From Spongospora subterranea f. sp. subterranea (lineage: Eukaryota > Endomyxa: Phytomyxea > Phytomyxea > Plasmodiophorida): a stretch of 64,000 nucleotides of DNA. This document shows, piece by piece, positions 53,406 through 64,000 of this stretch. The notes beneath the pieces were generated by a model that made no database searches, was not told the DNA's origin, and saw only the letters and a program-made list of their open reading frames with translations. The DNA lies in the NCBI GenBank assembly GCA_049724395.1, contig JAUGWO010000122.1, positions 1 through 64,000 on the forward strand, in the 5' to 3' direction. The stretch's first letter is position 1. Every line of letters starts with the position of its first letter. A program made the translations under genes and the position numbers.

Positions 53406-54776
53406 TTAGTGTTGTCTGCGGCGAGGACGATTGTATCTCTCAACAGGACTGCGCTTGTCGTGTGTCCTATCAGCATATGATGATCGATGGCGGTAACTAG
53501 ATCGACTGCGACTACGTTGAGGGCGGTCTCGACGTCGAGATCTTGACCGATGTCGTGACCGTGACCGCTGTCTTGATGAATAATCAGAACGGTATGAGGA
53601 TTTGGAATGTCTGTCAGCGTCGTCTTGCTGGCGAACTTGATTGGAAGAAATATCAACGCTTTCCTGAACTAACTCTGCTGACGAGGCAGTGTAAGGATCA
53701 GGCTTGGTTGCACATTCAGGATTAGCTGCAGCTTCCAGGAGTAACCTATGATCTTCCTCAATTTCCTGCATCGGGGAGATTAGTAGGGCAATCCGTGTGG
53801 TTGGTAAATGAATCGCTAACCATCAGTGCAACCTTGTCCTCCTCATTGATAGCACAGTAATGTGGCGCCTTTTGGGAATACAGTTTAGTCATAAGACAAC
53901 AAATTCGCAATAAAGCTGATTTGGTAGAACCGAAAAGTTCATACCAGGGAGGAGATGCTGGCAAACATAGCTGATGAACACGAGCGGCCAACATGATAGC
54001 TGCAGAAGCGATAGACTCGGGACTAAATCGCAGACAGTCGACCGATGTCTGAAAATCGTTTATAAAATTCCAGGCCGCCTGAAGCAATTAATTCAGTGTC
54101 TAATTGCAAAGAATAAAAAGCGATGAGAAAAAAACCTGCGCAAGCTCTCGTCCCCCATTGAGACGCTGAATATAGGAGAGTAGAAACTTATGTGGATGTG
54201 AAGTGTAGACCATAAAACCGAGCGTTGTAAGCAGGTCTTGTTCTGCGGAGAGTAAGGAGGACCTCCATCTCATATATTGCTACAAAAATCACGTTAATTC
54301 AAATAATTTCTAAGCATAAATCACAACTGCACCACATTTGAGCTAATGTCCAATATACTGTCAGGAAGGCCATAGCGACGGATCAATATAGTATGAAAGA
54401 TAGAGAGAACATCTCGAACCTTTCTTCTTGTTTCCTCGACTTTGGTCGCCAGAAAAAGACACGTGAACGTCATAATCAACAACGGATCATGTCCAGACAT
54501 GGTTTTTCTGCAATAGTATCGATGCAGTAAAACCTATGGTCAATTACAGAATGTTAGACGCAAACGGCGAAATATCCAAGAAATCAAGATCCACCATAAA
54601 CCTACCTGTGCAGTTGCACATGTGACACGAGGAAGGCGAAGAAGTACACAAGCATCGACAATCATAGCTGAAGCCCACGTTCTGTTGGCGGATTCAGCTT
54701 GTGGGTCTATCCCTTGCAGACATCGTGAGTATACTTCCTCATCCATCGTCAGTTGGAGGCGGTCATCTGTGGCCAT
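53406..54776 (-). CDS. CCNL: Cyclin L with RS-rich tail
   Basis: Cyclin L partners with CDK11-type kinases and links transcription with splicing. Exons on the minus strand: MATDDRLQLTMDEEVYSRCL and CVLLRLPRVTCATAQ (start 54776); then LLHRYYCRKTMSGHDPLLIM, CLFLATKVEETRRKVRDV and LIRRYGLPDS; then SAEQDLLTTLGFMVYTSHPH; then AWNFINDFQTSVDCLRFSPE, SIASAAIMLAARVHQLCLP and WYELFGSTKSALLRIC; finally the C-terminal tail (53406-53771) with many RS/SR repeats (RSRSRHRSRSRRRDRPQRSR). Both cyclin boxes and the RS tail match the family. Short introns separate the exons. The start could be upstream, where another frame is open. Confidence 0.92.
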
Positions 54777-55246
54777 TTCCTGGAAGAGCTGGCCGCAGGC
54801 CGTGTTGTCTCGGCGGATGCCAGGGGGCGAATGTGCGAATCGGCCTTTGAGGGGACGGAAGAGAAGATGATCCGGTTGGGAATAATTTTCCGCAACGCAA
54901 AGAGAGGATGACGCAGTGGCGCAGCCTTTTATTGAACACGATCAACAAGAGGAGATCAACTGAGACACAACAATTATTGAGTGTTTTCGACAAGAAACCC
55001 TTAGCTAATGCAGAACATCAAAAATGATACAGGTCAAATACTTTCTCTGATTTTGATTCGTCAAATATAACGGGGAGTAGAAGCATAGATGATAGTAGCT
55101 ATTTTGGTTGTTCATTTTGTTCATGAAGAACTTTCGACCATCTAATGCCGATTCAATGGTTCAAAGCGCCCAATATATCAACTGATTACTGACACAAGTT
55201 CACAGTAAAGCTATTAGTATACGTTATCGCTGCAATGTGAAAAGGC
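54777..55246. promoter_or_regulatory. Divergent intergenic region, no gene seen
   Basis: About 470 bp between cyclin L and the plus-strand hypothetical. A shadow frame (54763-54993) crosses the cyclin start. No clear promoter signal is visible. Confidence 0.4.
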
Positions 55247-55777
55247 ATGTTTATCAATATCATGAACGGCGCAACAAAAAGCAACCCATCGTCGCAGCCG
55301 CTACACCCAGCCCGGAATATTATCCTCCGTAATATATTTCATGGACCACATTCAGTTTTCAGCCTGCGATCAGTTGGTATAGCATTACCTGGTCGTTACG
55401 ATTTCCGACCATACATCAGTCCGTTTCCAATCTGTTACACTGTAGATCGCCCGGACGCAGGCGAATACTGTGAATCTGGGCCAGCACGCCGCCCGCAAGG
55501 CACTCCTCGCAGGTGTATGTATCCAAGGATTTTCACTTGATATCATACACTCTGAAGGACATTGCAGCTGTTACCGGATTATCACAATCGGCAAGAAGCG
55601 TGGATCATCATCAGTACAATGGTGGCACGTGGACCTATTGTCCTGTCGGAAACTGAAATCGAACTTATTCTGGACGCGCTACCTTCACCGTCGCCCTCCG
55701 ATCAAACAGATCCAACTACAAGGTTGCGCGAACGCCTAGTGGCATTACTTTTCCATATTCGTTCGCAACAATCGTGA
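55247..55777 (+). CDS. Hypothetical protein, probably spliced
   Basis: The first frame (from ATG 55247) reads GRYDFRPYISPFPICYTVDR and then loses coherence. A later frame has VTGLSQSEAWIIISTMVARG-like helical sequence (from about 55570) and ends LLFHIRSQQS at 55777. Short introns probably connect these parts. No domain is recognised. It is convergent with the mannosidase gene, 85 bp apart. Confidence 0.45.
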
Positions 55778-55861
55778 ATGTCAAGTTGATGAGATGAAGA
55801 AGTGGTAATTGTTTTCAATATAACTGTCGAAGATGATGGGCAAACAAATAAAGATTGCAAA

Positions 55862-58103
55862 CTATTGCTGTATAGGGAATGGATGTGCCTCAGTGCTGAA
55901 AACCCATTTATCCAAGGGCATAACGGAATCATCGCTGAACAACAGGAAAAAATATTTCAAAGTTTCAGATAAAAAGAACGACTCCATATGATCCATCCAA
56001 TTCTTATCATCATCGATGACGAACACATCGCTTAACGATGAGTATCCGCCCCAGGGTACTCGGCAATGCTTTCGGAACGATTGAAATATCGTCCAACCCT
56101 GATTGTCATACATATTTGAAAAACACAACGCTATGACAATAATGGTTGCATACCCAATCCCGGTATTTCTGATCATGCGTTATTCTCCAAAGAATGAACA
56201 GCGACTCTACAGTTTCTGGAAACAAATATGAGCTGTTCGGCAGAAAACGCAAACGTTGATACGGACCAGGACGAAGAAGATTATGGCGGGCATTTGGATC
56301 CACTGCCATATCCTGCAGAAATCAGACAAAATCAACTCGTCTAGTGAAGACCTACAATCCCATGATCATCGAAAAGGAATATTTCTGGAGACAATCCGGT
56401 TGGAGTCATCAAGTACGAATTCACACAGGTTTCTTGAAAAAAACACTGTTCAAATAGTGCAAAGAGGGTCTTGCGGAATTCCAGAACTTTACCTGTTATG
56501 TTCTTCGCGATTGATAGATCACGATGGCGGCTACCAGGAGGATTCGCATGAACACTACCGAGGGCTAGTGTGCCGCCCATGAAACATACAAGATGATCCA
56601 TCTTGTTACGAGGAGTTCCATCTATGCGCAAATTATCACATGAAAAAATTCTCCACAAATTTACCGATTATTTCTCGATAGAAAGAGAGTTGCTTGAATG
56701 ATGAATATCGCAGCAGTTCGTCATTGATACGGTCTACATGTTCAATATAATTTTTGTAGGAAGTGTCGTCACGATGCCCCGATTGGATCCATTGCTTAAG
56801 AAAGATTTCGTAAATAGAATCTACTCGTGCACCAAGAGTGATCGTCTGAAATTCTATAAGCGACAAGCAAATCAAAAGGACGACGGCACACCGTATCGGC
56901 ATTAAGGCCTGTGTTAGGATCCACAAATCGTGTGAACAGGCCCCGAGGCTTGTCTAAACTTGTTAGAGCTGATGTAGCTCGGTCAACCGCATTAGCATAA
57001 ACAGGAGAACCAGTCAGTTGAGAAAGATATCTCCATTCAAGTTGAACAGAGCCTAATATCCACCACAATTAGAGTCCAACCAAATCGAACATAGCAACAG
57101 ACCTGCTTCAGATGTCGATGATGCGGAGCCGCCCCAACTAGGGTTGAAAGCTCGGGGCTAACAGCAGGTTAGAGAAATAAAGCCATAAATGCGAAACTGA
57201 CCGGATTGAACGAGACTGTACCAAATGGAATGCCGGATGGGGTGTCGAAAGCAATCAAAAGTCGGTCAGCCAGTTCCCGGGCTTTATCAAGAAACACTTG
57301 ATCCTATAAACAAATGAGATGAAAAACGCTTCAAGGTGATGATTTGACTTTTTTCAGAGAATATGCAGAGAGAAGGCCGCCGACAACACGGATCGTGGTT
57401 TCGAATACGTTGACTCCAGTTTGATCAGCAAAAACTAATGAATTCTGTATCCACGATCGACACTTCTCGTACTCTACGACCAGTATAAACATTATCATTG
57501 AAATGAAAAAAATAGAATGAACACGCCTTTATCCAAGCCCATGATTATGGCGGTGTCTATGGCATCAATGATCGTTAACCCCATAGTATAACCGTTGCTG
57601 CCTCGTCTTGAAATAGGGTGCTACAGGTCATTCAGTATTCACAAAAACAATATAAACGAAAACTGACAAGATCGTCAAACCCCCAAGCGAAAAGGGAGTA
57701 ACCGGCAAATGAATGGACAAATTCAGCTTTGACTGCCTCAGCCTTTATAATATCAGCGGAACCCTGAACTTTGACCGGTATCGGTGGCTTTTCATCAGAA
57801 GCTTGATTCGAGTGTTCTGGTGAAATAACAGGCGAATCTTGCCCAGGTTCCGCTTTTAGCTCATTTTTTTCAGCATCCAGCATGATATCCATCATCCTCT
57901 TATTCTGTTGAGGATCCAACGAAATAGGATCTTCAACCTTGAAAGGTGAAGTCTGCGATAAAGCGTAAGTATGTCTGAATAACCGGATTAAAAGCGTTGA
58001 CGAAAAAAATTACAGTGGGCCTGGATAGGAAGAAGAGTACAACAATGATGAATAAAATCGCAGTTACAATGTACAAGCGAGTTCGATGACGCCTATAGTT
58101 CAT
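55862..58103 (-). CDS. GH47 mannosyl-oligosaccharide 1,2-alpha-mannosidase
   Basis: It trims alpha-1,2-mannose from N-glycans in the ER or Golgi. ATG at 58103 starts a short basic tail and a type II signal anchor ([18 protein letters not shown]). Then [20 protein letters not shown] and WGFDDL (57.7 kb), [16 protein letters not shown] (57.5 kb), [102 protein letters not shown], and finally [19 protein letters not shown] with [14 protein letters not shown]. These cover the catalytic acidic residues and the calcium-binding Thr-Glu-Ala near the C-terminus. About ten exons with short introns; exon limits are approximate. Confidence 0.93.
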
Positions 58104-58708
58104 CAAAGTCCTGCGTAAACTGAAAGGCTTATCAACCTAAGAATATTTTCAGCGACAACTACGGGACAGTCTCTGAAAGTGGGCAACTGCCTTCGAGTAG
58201 TGAAGAGTTTTCGAACTTGCATTCGGTGGCACAAAAGAATACCGTGGAAGAACATGATCTTCCGAATCACCTCCAAGCATTTCTGTCTGCGAGCGCAATC
58301 CAATCGCCTTCCAGATGATCCGTAGCCGTCGTAAGTCGGTACGGCAGGCACAGCTGTACCTACCAGATATTTGTTACATGTACATGTACACAGTCTGGCA
58401 ATTGGTGCCAACCCAGAGTCTGACTTTTGAGGCGTGTTGCTCGGTTATCAACTCGGTTGCGGTTGGCAGCTTTGACCCTCAATCTACACTGAAGAAGTTA
58501 CCTGCCGATTATGGCCGATTGGTGGTCTGTTGATTTAGATATCAGTGAACTACATTGTGAAAATGCTTTTGAGCCTCAGCCTTTACCTGGACAGTTGTCA
58601 ATCGCTGACAAAACTGAAACAGAATACTGGGTGAAAAGCTCACGCGTCTGAGGTTGTTCACAACCAATTTCAAAACCTTTGCCTTGGTCGGACGCAATTC
58701 AAACGAGA
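58104..58708. other. Upstream of the mannosidase, no supported gene
   Basis: Opposed frames at 58103-58411 (-) and 58315-58533 (+) have no motif. It presumably contains the GH47 promoter. Confidence 0.4.
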
Positions 58709-59038
58709 TTACATAGCATCCTGCTCGACTTGACTATGAATTTGTATGTCACTTGGTGCGAGGTCTGGGACGGCTTCGTAAATATCTGACCACATCATTT
58801 TCCAGATCTCGCAACCGCGTGACATGTACGAATTCAGTCGCCTTAGTTGAGTAAGATGCCATGCAATCTCGTTCAAAATCGCGTCCAAAGCAACTGATGA
58901 CAATTTTAGACTAGCCGACGAAAACTTACGCCGATGCAAGCGGAACTTGTTGCTGGGATCGTCGAGAATAGAAGATGCACTAGATCGAAAAAAAAAGTGG
59001 CACCAGTTTGCAAGATCGAACCTTGAAGGACATACCAT
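58709..59038 (-). CDS. Hypothetical helical protein
   Basis: A 109-codon minus-strand frame whose second half looks coding (ALDAILNEIAWHLTQLRRLN, then CEIWKMMWSDIYEAVPDLAP). A donor-like GTATGT just after the ATG and a pyrimidine tract with TCTAG further on suggest an intron near the 5' end, so the N-terminus as read is doubtful. No family is recognised. Confidence 0.4.
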   Translation of the reverse strand: MVCPSRFDLANWCHFFFRSSASSILDDPSNKFRLHRRKFSSASLKLSSVALDAILNEIAWHLTQLRRLNSYMSRGCEIWKMMWSDIYEAVPDLAPSDIQIHSQVEQDAM

Positions 59039-59194
59039 CTTTTACGCTCGCAGATTCAAAATACAAATACTTTGAAGTTTTTTAACACTTGATGCCAGCG
59101 TTAGACGTTTTGGACTAAACAAATGTGCAAACGCCGAAATTTATTGGTTTGAACACGGATATACAAGGTATAATATTGACTTTGTGGTAAGAAA

Positions 59195-59948
59195 TTACAA
59201 ATCTATATCAAGATCATCATCGTCCACCTCTGAAAATTCTTCATCAGATGCAACTTCTACAGAAGGAGATGAACACAATGGCTGGGACTGTTGGTCGGAT
59301 GAGACTAATTCTGGAACATTCATCGCATGTTTATGTACACATTCCCTGAACTTTCTTTTTCAATGAAAACAATTACAACAATAAAAAACAAATTACCTGA
59401 CGCGTTTCAGATACGCATCTCTATCTTGAATGTACAGGGCGCCAGCTTCTCCATTCAGAGGATCATGAGCATTCGGATATAAGAGCAGTTGCGGGAGAAA
59501 TACACTGAAGATATTGACGAGATCTACACAGTTCCATAAAGCACGGAATTAACGAGGGGAAGTCCTATTCAGCAGCAGCGGGATCGCTCACCAAACATTG
59601 GGCTCCACGTTTGGTTGATAACATCAAGGCAGACAGATCCGGATTTGGCGTCGACATTGGGATGATATATAGGATTACAAAAGCCAATGGAAGGTGATTT
59701 GTATGGATATTCCACGGGCAACGAAACATGAACCGTCCAAACTCCTCCATCGTATGGACTCTCCGATGGCCCATTCAGTTTTACGTAAAAATCGCTGGCC
59801 GAGTCTTCATTGGCCAGACGGACATCATAATCTGACATCATTCTAAGCATGAATCGATAAGGGAAAGACGTTAGAAAAAAGGGGCAACTATTATAGCCTA
59901 CAGCTTCATGACATCCATATCACGCCTCCTGGTGCTGGGCGATGTCAT
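59195..59948 (-). CDS. UBE2H: Ubiquitin-conjugating enzyme E2 H
   Basis: ATG at 59948 gives [16 protein letters not shown], splicing (GTAGGC...GCTTAG) to [20 protein letters not shown]. The core follows: [49 protein letters not shown] with the active-site cysteine in [16 protein letters not shown] further exon has [20 protein letters not shown] and [12 protein letters not shown]. The last exon ends in an acidic tail ([11 protein letters not shown]) at 59195, as in UBE2H. Three or more short introns. In yeast and animals this E2 (Ubc8/UBE2H) works with the GID/CTLH ligase; that is family knowledge, not seen here. Confidence 0.93.
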
Positions 59949-60684
59949 CGTTGTCGAAAGCTGTGCCCGTGACAAATGATATAAGGATTGTGCGGTTGGC
60001 TAATAGTGACTTGTTAAGGTTACAGTGGCACTACCTCTGGGCCCCCAAGAGAGTCCCGCGACCAAGGATATGATTGGGGAGTTGACGGAACGGGGCTCTC
60101 AATCACACTCAACAGTCATGCAAAAATGGGCTAGTTTATTGCCGACCGTTGTGCCATGTGGTATGCACTTCTGAGGGCATACCATATGCAATATGTCAAA
60201 AATGGGATATCACCGCCGGTTATGGCTTAACCTACAGACTGGTAGATTCCCCGACACACTGCTCTGTCTGGCCGTCTGATGGCAGTTTATGTCACTGCAG
60301 ATCTGCCATTCTCCACATTGATGAGAATAGGTGTGGAACATCTACAAGATCAACTGTGGAGTTGTTGGATAGTTTTTACCATATGTGCTATGTCAGTCCA
60401 ATTTCCTTACGAAATTGTGTTCCAAATTCAAACATCAATATTAACAACGTGCTCATTTCGTTCCCTCTTTTTCAAGATCGTTGGTATTATTATCCCAATT
60501 GCTCCGACGCAATTGTTAAAATAAAGGCTGAATCATTATTTTGCGTAAAGTTAGGTTCGTAGTGTACCATTATAAATTTCATTGTAAAACAGACGGGATT
60601 TCGTTGAACTCGTTGATCCCAGCAACGTCGTTCTGAGGATTATAGGGCGAATCTATCATTGGCGGCTCATAACGCCGTCCTTTA
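59949..60684 (+). other. Possible unassigned plus-strand gene or debris
   Basis: Plus-strand frames at 60149-60562 and 60279-60524 overlap. The second has hydrophobic stretches (LWSCWIVFTICAMSVQFPYE; FKIVGIIIPIAPTQLL) that look like membrane-protein sequence, but I could not build a gene. UBE2H starts divergently at 59948, so promoter sequence is also here. Confidence 0.35.
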
Positions 60685-62054
60685 ATGGATCATAATACTG
60701 AACTTATCAATCCGTCCATTGACGATGCGTGCCTATGTGTAAAAGGAGGTTTTTGGTGCAACAAAATGAAAATTTGCATCACCGGATACATTTTTTTGAG
60801 CTCCCTGTGTATTGTTGTCCTCAAATTTATTAACTATCGGTAAACTCGAATGTTGACATGTTTTTGCAATGCTTCAATTTCTGTAGATATCAATTCGTCC
60901 TCCCAATGCTTTGGGCAATGATATCTGAAACCACATGGGCTGTGTCATTCCCTTTGTATTTCCTATATTGCCCCAGGTCGTCACGGGACCGACTGTTTCC
61001 TTCTCCAAGGGTTATTCGGCATCTGTGCCGCAATTGGATTCAGTTATTCGATATCCAAATCCATTATTTCATACTCAGAAAGTAGGGGTAATTGCTTTCA
61101 ACTTCCCTCAACTAATAATTGTTTTGCAGATCTTCTTCCTGGATCCGTCTATGCCATCATAGCCTCCCTAGACATTCTTTTCAATGCTTCTTTTAGCAGA
61201 ATTATATTGCGGAAGAAGATCACTGTTGCCAATATGCTTGCTTTAGTATTGGTCACCTGTGCAGTGCTTCCTAGCGTCATTTCCAAAATTATTATCGCTC
61301 CTGAACATCAAGATGCAGCAGACAAGGCTCAAAAGCTGACCGGTTTGACCATCGCTCTGGGGATTCCGCTTGCCATATATGGAGTGGCCCAAGAATCGCT
61401 CAGTACTGTGATATCAACGTTTGTGTTGAAGACACGAATCCAAGATAGGGCTAGTTTTCGTCGCTTACCTATATCAGTTTCGTTCGACTGTAAGTCTGCG
61501 TTTCGAGATTGTGTAAACATTGATGACACTTCAGGACAGTTTCCAAGTTGACCCACGATGATTGTACTGAAAATTTGTGGTTCATCACTCAGTATGCGAG
61601 TTGGGTATCATTGTTTGCCTTTATCGGCATGCTCATTCCGTTATATATTTCTGGGGAAGCGGCTTCCTGGAAAACGGAGTTCGTCACTGCTTGGGACGGA
61701 TCAGGCACAATCACGCATGCTGGATGGGATGCGGTAATAGGTTTATCTCTAGCCGCCGCCATTACCATTTTGACAAGGTTATACATGCGATGTGCCAAAT
61801 ATTATATTTGCTCGTTGCGAACCGCTTTCACATTTGCAGTTGTCAAGCCGCTTCCGCGAATCCTTGAGATCATCGTACTCTGTTTTCTTCTTGGTGAAAT
61901 TATGACAATTCCAAAAATCATCGGCATGGTACTTACAGCAATAGGGTTCATAATTCATGTTAAAGGCCAGCAAAAAGAGTTTGAGAAAATGCATGCCATC
62001 CGGGCAGAATTCTGTCAATGTCATTCCACCGTCGACACACCACTTATTGTCTAA
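60685..62054 (+). CDS. SLC35/DMT-family membrane transporter
   Basis: ATG at 60685 gives a short cytosolic N-terminus and the first helix (ICITGYIFLSSLCIVVLKF). An intron (GTAAAC...CTGTAG, ending near 60888) joins INYR|YQFVLPMLWAMIS. The next exons hold GSVYAIIASLDILFNASFSR, the conserved loop and helix of the family, then ILRKKITVANMLALVLV, LTGLTIALGIPLAIYGV, a further exon with YASWVSLFAFIGMLIPLYIS and WDAVIGLSLAAAITILTRLY, and a last pair of helices ending IVLCFLLGEIMTIPKIIG and GMVLTAIGFIIHV. This is the ten-helix drug/metabolite or nucleotide-sugar transporter layout. The substrate cannot be told. It is convergent with NAA10, 95 bp apart. Confidence 0.8.
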
Positions 62055-62148
62055 AATATTTTGAATTTTGTTGTCCAACAGTGAATCAACAATGCAAACG
62101 CAGTTGGTGCAGTCACTGAAACGACGTCGAGAAAGATCGGGATAGAGT

Positions 62149-62864
62149 TTATTGTGCTGGCGCTACAGTGGCAGTCTGGCTGGCGACAGTGTCTTTGGAT
62201 CCTTCGTAGATATTATCACTAACAACGTGATGTTTACGATTAGCGTGGAAGTACTTTCGCATATCATAAGCGTCTTCACCATCAGCGTAGTATTTCGCTT
62301 CGATATCATGCTGTTCGTATCCTAGCGTTTTTGTGTACAGGTGGAAGGCGCCCACGTTGCTTTTCCTGACGTGAAGGGATACATATTCTGCATTGAAAAC
62401 ATGATTCATCGCATGTTGGGCAGCTTCCATCAACTTCGTCGCGATCCCCATTTTCCGATACGTTCGCAACACAGCCAACGATGTAATATGGCCATGCAAT
62501 TCCTTCGAATCTTCCTCCCTAATTATTGCATTAATTATATGAAAGCGATGAAATTGGCAGTCTGTTCACATTTTTGCCAGAACGTATCCCACGATTTTGC
62601 CATTGTAACCTTCAGCAACGAACGGCAATTGCGGCCATGACAAGATGTGGTACAGATAGTATTTCATCTCTATTCGTACCAGTTCAGAAAATTGCCAAAC
62701 TACTGTACAATAAATCATGCAGACTCACGATAGTTCTCAGGCAAACACCTAAACCATGATCAGAAAAATCGCCAATCAACACGCTGAATCCAGGACACAT
62801 ACAACAGGTTGCAGTTCTGCATTTCGAACAGATCTTTGACAGTACATCGCCTTATCGAGACCAT
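62149..62864 (-). CDS. NAA10: N-alpha-acetyltransferase NAA10 (Ard1), NatA catalytic subunit
   Basis: It acetylates N-termini of nascent proteins at the ribosome. ATG at 62864 gives [20 protein letters not shown], the conserved start. The next exon reads [20 protein letters not shown] and [13 protein letters not shown], then an intron (GTGAAC...AATTAG) leads to [37 protein letters not shown] carries the acetyl-CoA-binding RxxGxA, and [40 protein letters not shown] follow. It ends at TAA 62149. The frame is also open upstream to an ATG at 63032, giving a possible N-terminal extension. Family length is about 150-235 residues, in agreement. Confidence 0.93.
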
Positions 62865-63114
62865 TCTGCTATTGTCTACGAGCAATACTTGTGTATTGGC
62901 CGTCCTCGTGGCTAAAACAGGACGTTCGCCGCCAGACGATGTGATTTGCCGGGGACCGCTAAATGCGCGGACTTCATTAAGGACATCATCATTGATCCCC
63001 GAGTCGTTTGCCTCCTCGCTTGCCTTCACCATTCGATAATAACAATGATGATCGCCTGCAGTTATAATAACTGGACGTTATTTCAGGATATTCCAGTTCG
63101 TTTCTTTCGATGAA

Positions 63115-63980
63115 TTGTCCAGAATGATCCGGACTGGTATACATGGCTCATTGCCTAATTTGATGTCTAATCTGTTGACGATCGCCCGGAAGGTGCTCTC
63201 AGACGTATCCCATGCTTGTACTCGTCGAAATTCCGACAAAGAGGCCATTTCCCTTGATAAATATCTGAAATATTACGATCCAACCGACCATCGCCAATCA
63301 CCTGTTCTCGAAGATAACCTCTGTCAAACCCTGTTCTGGTTCGGAAATGAAGACAAACCGCATATGCTGGAGGTTCTCAAACATTATGCATCGTTCATCA
63401 AGCTGAACCCATCAAGGCGAGGATCGCTGAAGTTCATAGGCCATTTACGTCGATGGATAGCGGAAGACCCGGGAAGGCAGTTGAGCTGTTCCGATACAAT
63501 CGTCACTTTTGACCGGATTGCCATCTTTTCTAGGCAAGGCGCTATCGTATCGAGTATCTGGGACACGGTTCCGATTGCTCTAATCTATGCGATATCAGTT
63601 TGGCAAGCTGTAGACGGGTTAGGGCGTTTGATCGCCATTGTTCGGTTTATATTCTTGTTCTGACCAAAATGTTGGGCAGTATTCCTATTAGTCATGTCAG
63701 AATCGACCAAAGCTCGCTTTCCGCTTCTGTACGCCACCGGCTCGAGCATTCCGTCTTCGACGCGGCTTCATCGCCGAATCCTATGAACCGAATTAGTGAT
63801 TGGTTCTATTGGCCAGAATCCTATGTCGAGCCAGGAATAATTCAATCTTCTCGAAGATATCACGATCCTCAAAGAGCGCGTGATCATCCCATCGCAAATC
63901 AGTATAGGACCCTTCGAATCAGAAAGCCATCGACTTGTGGAATTCCTGGTATTGAGCGGATCACAAAAAATAAGCGTTGA
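63115..63980 (+). CDS. Unidentified gene at the right window edge
   Basis: A 182-codon frame (63115-63663) begins near MIRTGIHGSLPNLMSNLLTI and contains SLDKYLKYYDPTDHRQSPVL, LCQTLFWFGNEDKPHMLEVL and KHYASFIKLNPSRRGSLKFI, which look like real helical protein. A second frame (63600-63980) carries RISDWFYWPESYVEPG and ends near the edge. Introns probably connect them; hydrophobic residues near 63560-63660 could be a membrane segment or read-through. I considered a peroxisomal PEX11-like protein but cannot support it. It is divergent from NAA10. Confidence 0.5.
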
Positions 63981-64000
63981 GCGTTCGTTGGTAAAGAGAT

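Noticed and set aside
63115-63663. PEX11-like peroxisomal protein
   Set aside because: Only a general helical resemblance; no diagnostic motif could be pointed to.
1-64000. tRNA, rRNA or snRNA genes
   Set aside because: Apart from the tRNA-like boxes in the SINEs I saw no complete cloverleaf or rRNA signature; a covariance-model scan would be needed to be sure.

Overview
The window is eukaryotic nuclear DNA. Genes carry short spliceosomal introns, mostly about 45-70 bp, with GT..AG ends that restore reading frames at conserved motifs. A flagellar gene (CFAP91) implies an organism with motile cilia or flagella. Together with DOCK, SNF5, a LYS5-type phosphopantetheinyl transferase, a plant/oomycete-type DD39D mariner and a PIF/Harbinger element with a NAM-like partner, this suggests a zoosporic protist, perhaps a chytrid-like or other zoosporic fungus, an aphelid/opisthokont relative, or an oomycete-like stramenopile. 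The exact group cannot be fixed from the sequence.

The window has two halves. From 1 to about 32.3 kb it is repeat-rich. It holds three loci of an unrecognised cysteine-rich gene family whose domain is tandemly repeated, with a separate signal-peptide-like 5' exon. Their parts are spread by direct and inverted duplication (1-5.8 kb, 11.5-15.8 kb, 20.4-23.3 kb). A 38-bp palindromic minisatellite lies just upstream of two of the 5' exons. DNA transposons (mariner, Harbinger, foldback/MITE elements), a tRNA-derived SINE family, and fossil Ty1/copia and Ty3/gypsy retroelements have inserted into and between them, often nested, so part of the order of events can be read. A decayed Myb/SANT transposon protein and a DDE transposase remnant close this half.

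From about 32.4 kb to the end, host genes are packed tightly, many in convergent pairs about 70-100 bp apart. In order they are: a hypothetical (-), a small candidate PP1-binding protein (+), SNF5/SMARCB1 (+), phosphopantetheinyl transferase LYS5/AASDHPPT (+), a type I DnaJ/Hsp40 (-), CFAP91 (+), a DOCK guanine-nucleotide exchange factor (-), a multipass membrane protein (+), a large unrecognised protein (-), a secreted CAP/SCP protein (-), cyclin L with an RS tail (-), a hypothetical (+), a GH47 alpha-mannosidase (-), a hypothetical (-), the E2 enzyme UBE2H (-), an SLC35/DMT transporter (+), the N-alpha-acetyltransferase NAA10 (-) and an unidentified gene at the right edge (+). These are unrelated housekeeping, cytoskeletal, secretory-pathway and ciliary functions with no operon logic.

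The most interesting material is the repeated cysteine-rich family with its palindromic upstream array. All exon models were built by eye from conserved motifs and splice consensus, so exon ends are approximate.
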